64,000 nucleotides of DNA from Harmothoe impar (taxonomy: Eukaryota > Annelida > Polychaeta > Phyllodocida > Polynoidae), in assembly GCA_947462335.1 (NCBI GenBank), contig OX381708.1:44271377-44335376 (forward strand), given 5' to 3'. Position numbers and translations under genes: made by a program. Below the pieces are notes generated by a model, which was not told the DNA's origin, did no database searches, and was given only the letters and a program-made list of their open reading frames with translations. Shown piece after piece: positions 61,065 to 64,000 of the stretch; the first letter of the stretch is position 1; every line of letters starts with the position of its first letter.

Positions 61065-61106
61065 CTAATTAATGGTGATCATTGTAATTAATGCTTTCTA
61101 ATTAAG
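61065..61106. promoter_or_regulatory. Cluster of three homeodomain-type TAATTA sites
   Basis: CTAATTAAT (61065-61073), TAATTAAT (61085-61092) and CTAATTAAG (61098-61106) lie within 42 bases, about 20 and 13 bases apart. Confidence 0.4.
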
Positions 61107-64000
61107 CCTGTTGGAATGCGGGCGGTGTAGCGGCGCGTCCTCCTCGGGTACCCATTCCCGTCCTTTGTTCCCCTGCAGGACTGCTTCTCATTTCCATCCC
61201 TTTCTTATTATTTGCCTTCAATGAACGCAACCCATTCAGTCGTGAAATCAGTTACAAACTTTGGGTTGGCTCATGCCTGGGATGTAGTCATAATAAGGTA
61301 ATGAATTCTATGTGGAGCAGGGTTGATGGGCCATTGGTGGCCCTGACACTAGACTCGTATTAAGATGGTATCGCCGGCGGATCAGACATTCAGGGGGCCC
61401 CCATAAGTTAACTGAGTCAGCACTGGGGCGTTAGTGCAGGATCCAGACGCCAGGGGGGGCTTCCGCTCAGCCAGGTGGCGCCACTGGCGACCTTATCAGA
61501 CGGCAGTAAGAGGGGTGGCGGGGTTCGGACCGTCATCCGACGACGTTAGGCGCGATCCTAGGCGCGATCCCGCGGTATCCTGGACACCGGGGCGGAACCG
61601 GAAAGATGTGAGGGTCGCTGGGTAATTAGATTTCCGCTTCCGGCGGGATGGAGGGTAATGCTGGTGGCGCCGCGTAGTGGGCAGCGGGCGGCGTCACCCC
61701 TGACCCCTGATAGAGTGAGAGATACAGGCATCGATAGCTGGTCAGACAGTTGGTGTAGGAATGTGATATGGGGAGTAGAGGCGTTGCTGACAGTACGATT
61801 TGTGCGGTTTCCTCTGATCATACAGATTCACAGAGACACGGAAGACTAGACGTTTGTATTATTGATAACCTGAGAAAAGGAAGACCTTAGGGGACTGCGC
61901 TGCTTCTTTTGAAGGCTTATCTTATGGAGACAAGAACCGCTGACGGAAAGATTTATTTCGTTGATATAATAGTTTTACCACATAATATTCTAATCGTTTT
62001 CCCAGAAAAAAAAGAGTGAACTCCTGATTCTTCTCTGAACATAATCTTGTCTAGGAGTATACTTTACGTTGCCCCTACTCGATAAATCCACCCTCCAGTG
62101 AGACGGGTGTGTTCCTGACACATTGCATCCTAGAAAATAAGAACCAGGGTACCCACCGGCGTCACCTCCTCCTCCATATAGATCCCCTCTACTTCCGGTT
62201 TGAGCCGACCCTGCCCCCTAGCGGGCAGCCTGTAGATACAGTAATAGTGCTAACACCACCAATCCCCTTAGTCTGAGTGAGCCTAAATTAGTGCCAGCCC
62301 CGCCTAGCTGAGGCCTAAGTGCCGCCTAAGGCTAGCGTAAATGGTGCCTAACGCGGATCTTCCTGTTGGCCCCAGGAGCAACTCATGAGCTACTCAGTAA
62401 GGATCCAGATCAATTTGAGTCTTTGTAGCTTATGAAAATATGCCATTTTAAAAACTTCAATGAATGATGATATTAAACCAAAGGCAAAACCTAGTAATTT
62501 GCATGAGTTCTTTCTAGGTATTCTAAACGGGAATCTATCGCTTCTCTCCTGACATCACTGGTGAAGCAATAATTCTAGGATTTAATACATAAATGCAAGA
62601 CTATGCACGAATATTTTTTATCGTGCATTGAAGATTTCAATTCCCTGCATGTATGGTCCCCATTCCACTTGAATCAGTTGGATCGTGTATACATGTACAC
62701 CAAGGGTGACTTGTGTAAGATATAACCCCTATGTGGTCACATTATTGGTGTCTAATGCATGTTTAGAAACACCACCTCAGTGTTTACATATTTAGCACGG
62801 CAGACATAACCAACACCGCTCTGATATTCCGAGCACGCCGCGGGGGAGTTTCTAACCCCCCACCGCCAGGAACCGCCACTGAATCACACCTGAGGATTGT
62901 ACCCGGCGGGATTCCCGCCATCCTAGTCACCAGATGCTGGTACCCAGAGGATTACTGAGCAGGTACATGGATGACACAGCGAAAACAATGTACATGGGCA
63001 TTCCAGAGGTGGAATCTTAGGAATATTTAAGAAATGTTGACTAAAAAGGGAACAAATAACCCATGAAATATGCAGAAAGAAGAGGAAAGACTGTGATAGC
63101 GAAATATGAGGATACAGTGCACAATCGATAAATTTTTTTTAAAAAAAGGTACACTTGGGATGGGAGACCTATAGCATTAATAATAACCATGATACTAGTA
63201 CGCCCTACCCCTTACCTACTGGTTCTGTCATCCTAGAGCAAGCAATCTGAAGTTACAGACTGCTCAACGTGACCCAGCTTATCACATATCCGAATATTTA
63301 AAAAAATCAACAAACGATTAGAAACTGATCTTGTACATCACAAGACGTTGGTCTCCATCATTCAGACCCAGAGACGCAGGATGGAGAGGAGGGTGGGCAG
63401 AGATCCGCGGAGGGGGGGGGGGGGGCTGCTGGGGATCTGTGGGACAGATGTTGGTGGTTTGGTGGGGCTGGGAGTGAGGGAGTGGTAGAGAGTGAAATGG
63501 GGGTTCGGGAAAGGTGGTCGGCGGTTAGGGTTAACCTCATTATATCTGTCTGTGATACAAGGCACTGCAGACCACATACCCCTACAGAGAGCACATCCCC
63601 CCCCCCCCCCCCCCCCACACACACACCCCTCGATCCACTCATATACCCCCAGCAGACTAGCACCCACCTGGTGGCACTACACTACACCACTAGGGGGTCT
63701 TGTGGCGGTTGGTTGGTTGAAGGGGGGGGGGGGGGGTACATGCTTGATGAGCAGACTTCCTAGAAATTCCTTGAAGTGGCTTCTTTGTGTGGGCGGCATC
63801 GGGAGGGGTGTATGTGAGTGAATCAGGGGTAGGGTTGTGGGGGGTAGACTGTCTGCTCCAGCTGCCCAGGTCTACTTTTGGGTACAGCCTACTGGAGGAA
63901 GGGGTGGGGCAGGAGGATCCAGTGGTGGAGATGGGGGATGTGGGTTGGGGTGATTGAGGGGTCGGGTATGTAGAGAGTGTCTGCCAACGTCTTAATACTG
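61107..64000. other. No gene recognised; CpG-rich patches and oligo(G)/(C) tracts
   Basis: CpG-rich DNA lies at 61120-61170, 61430-61700 and 62130-62350, with CTCF-like words CCGCTAGGGGGCAG (complement of 62212-62227) and CCACTAGGGGGTC (63688-63700). Oligo(G) is at about 63410-63425 and 63722-63738; oligo(C) at 63598-63616. Confidence 0.4.

Overview
This is a window of animal nuclear DNA, probably from a marine invertebrate. Genes are split by GT-AG introns, the legumain promoter has a TATA box, AATAAA signals end the genes, and most of the window is dispersed DNA elements, foldbacks and minisatellites. The phylum cannot be fixed from the sequence. A (TCAA)n-tailed SINE-like insert and Penelope-like fragments suggest a lophotrochozoan or similar invertebrate, but that is inference.

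Region 1 (1-14000) is a tandem legumain (asparaginyl endopeptidase) locus. The last coding exon of an upstream copy lies at 42-152. A complete 13-exon copy (444 codons, signal peptide, catalytic His164 and Cys205) runs from 4299 to 11413. The 3' flanks of the two genes are paralogous but carry different insertions. The first copy has a three-deep nest of transposons, one inside the next. The second has a foldback insertion whose empty site is preserved in the first copy. Intron 2 of legumain holds a dead Penelope-like GIY-YIG fragment followed by a hammerhead-ribozyme-like core.

Region 2 (14000-37000) has no confident protein gene. It holds a C2H2 zinc-finger pseudogene built of shortened 69-bp finger repeats, a second Penelope-like fragment with a hammerhead-like core on the minus strand, and a family of four ~210-240 bp hAT-like elements at 18.4-23.5 kb. 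Each of those four is filled with its own repeated GACNN-type word. The region also has piggyBac-like MITEs, a CpG/CCAAT promoter-like island near 21.1 kb, and several candidate regulatory motifs.

Region 3 (37000-64000) contains the first coding exons (37481-37561 and 50438-50548) of a DUSP8/DUSP16-type MAP-kinase phosphatase, encoding the N-terminal rhodanese-like/kinase-docking part. The remaining exons were not found and are presumably downstream. The 12.9-kb intron between them holds a 41-bp minisatellite and a ~4.9-kb foldback element with ~42-bp arrays. A small 6-bp-TSD transposon is also there, and a 2.9-kb relative of it lies beyond the second exon at 53178-56060. The last 8 kb is non-coding, with scattered regulatory-looking motifs, including three TAATTA sites in 42 bp and CTCF-like words.

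The strongest leads for something undescribed are the GACNN-word hAT-like family, the giant foldback, the 6-bp-TSD family, and the repeated pairing of Penelope-like 3' ends with hammerhead-like cores.
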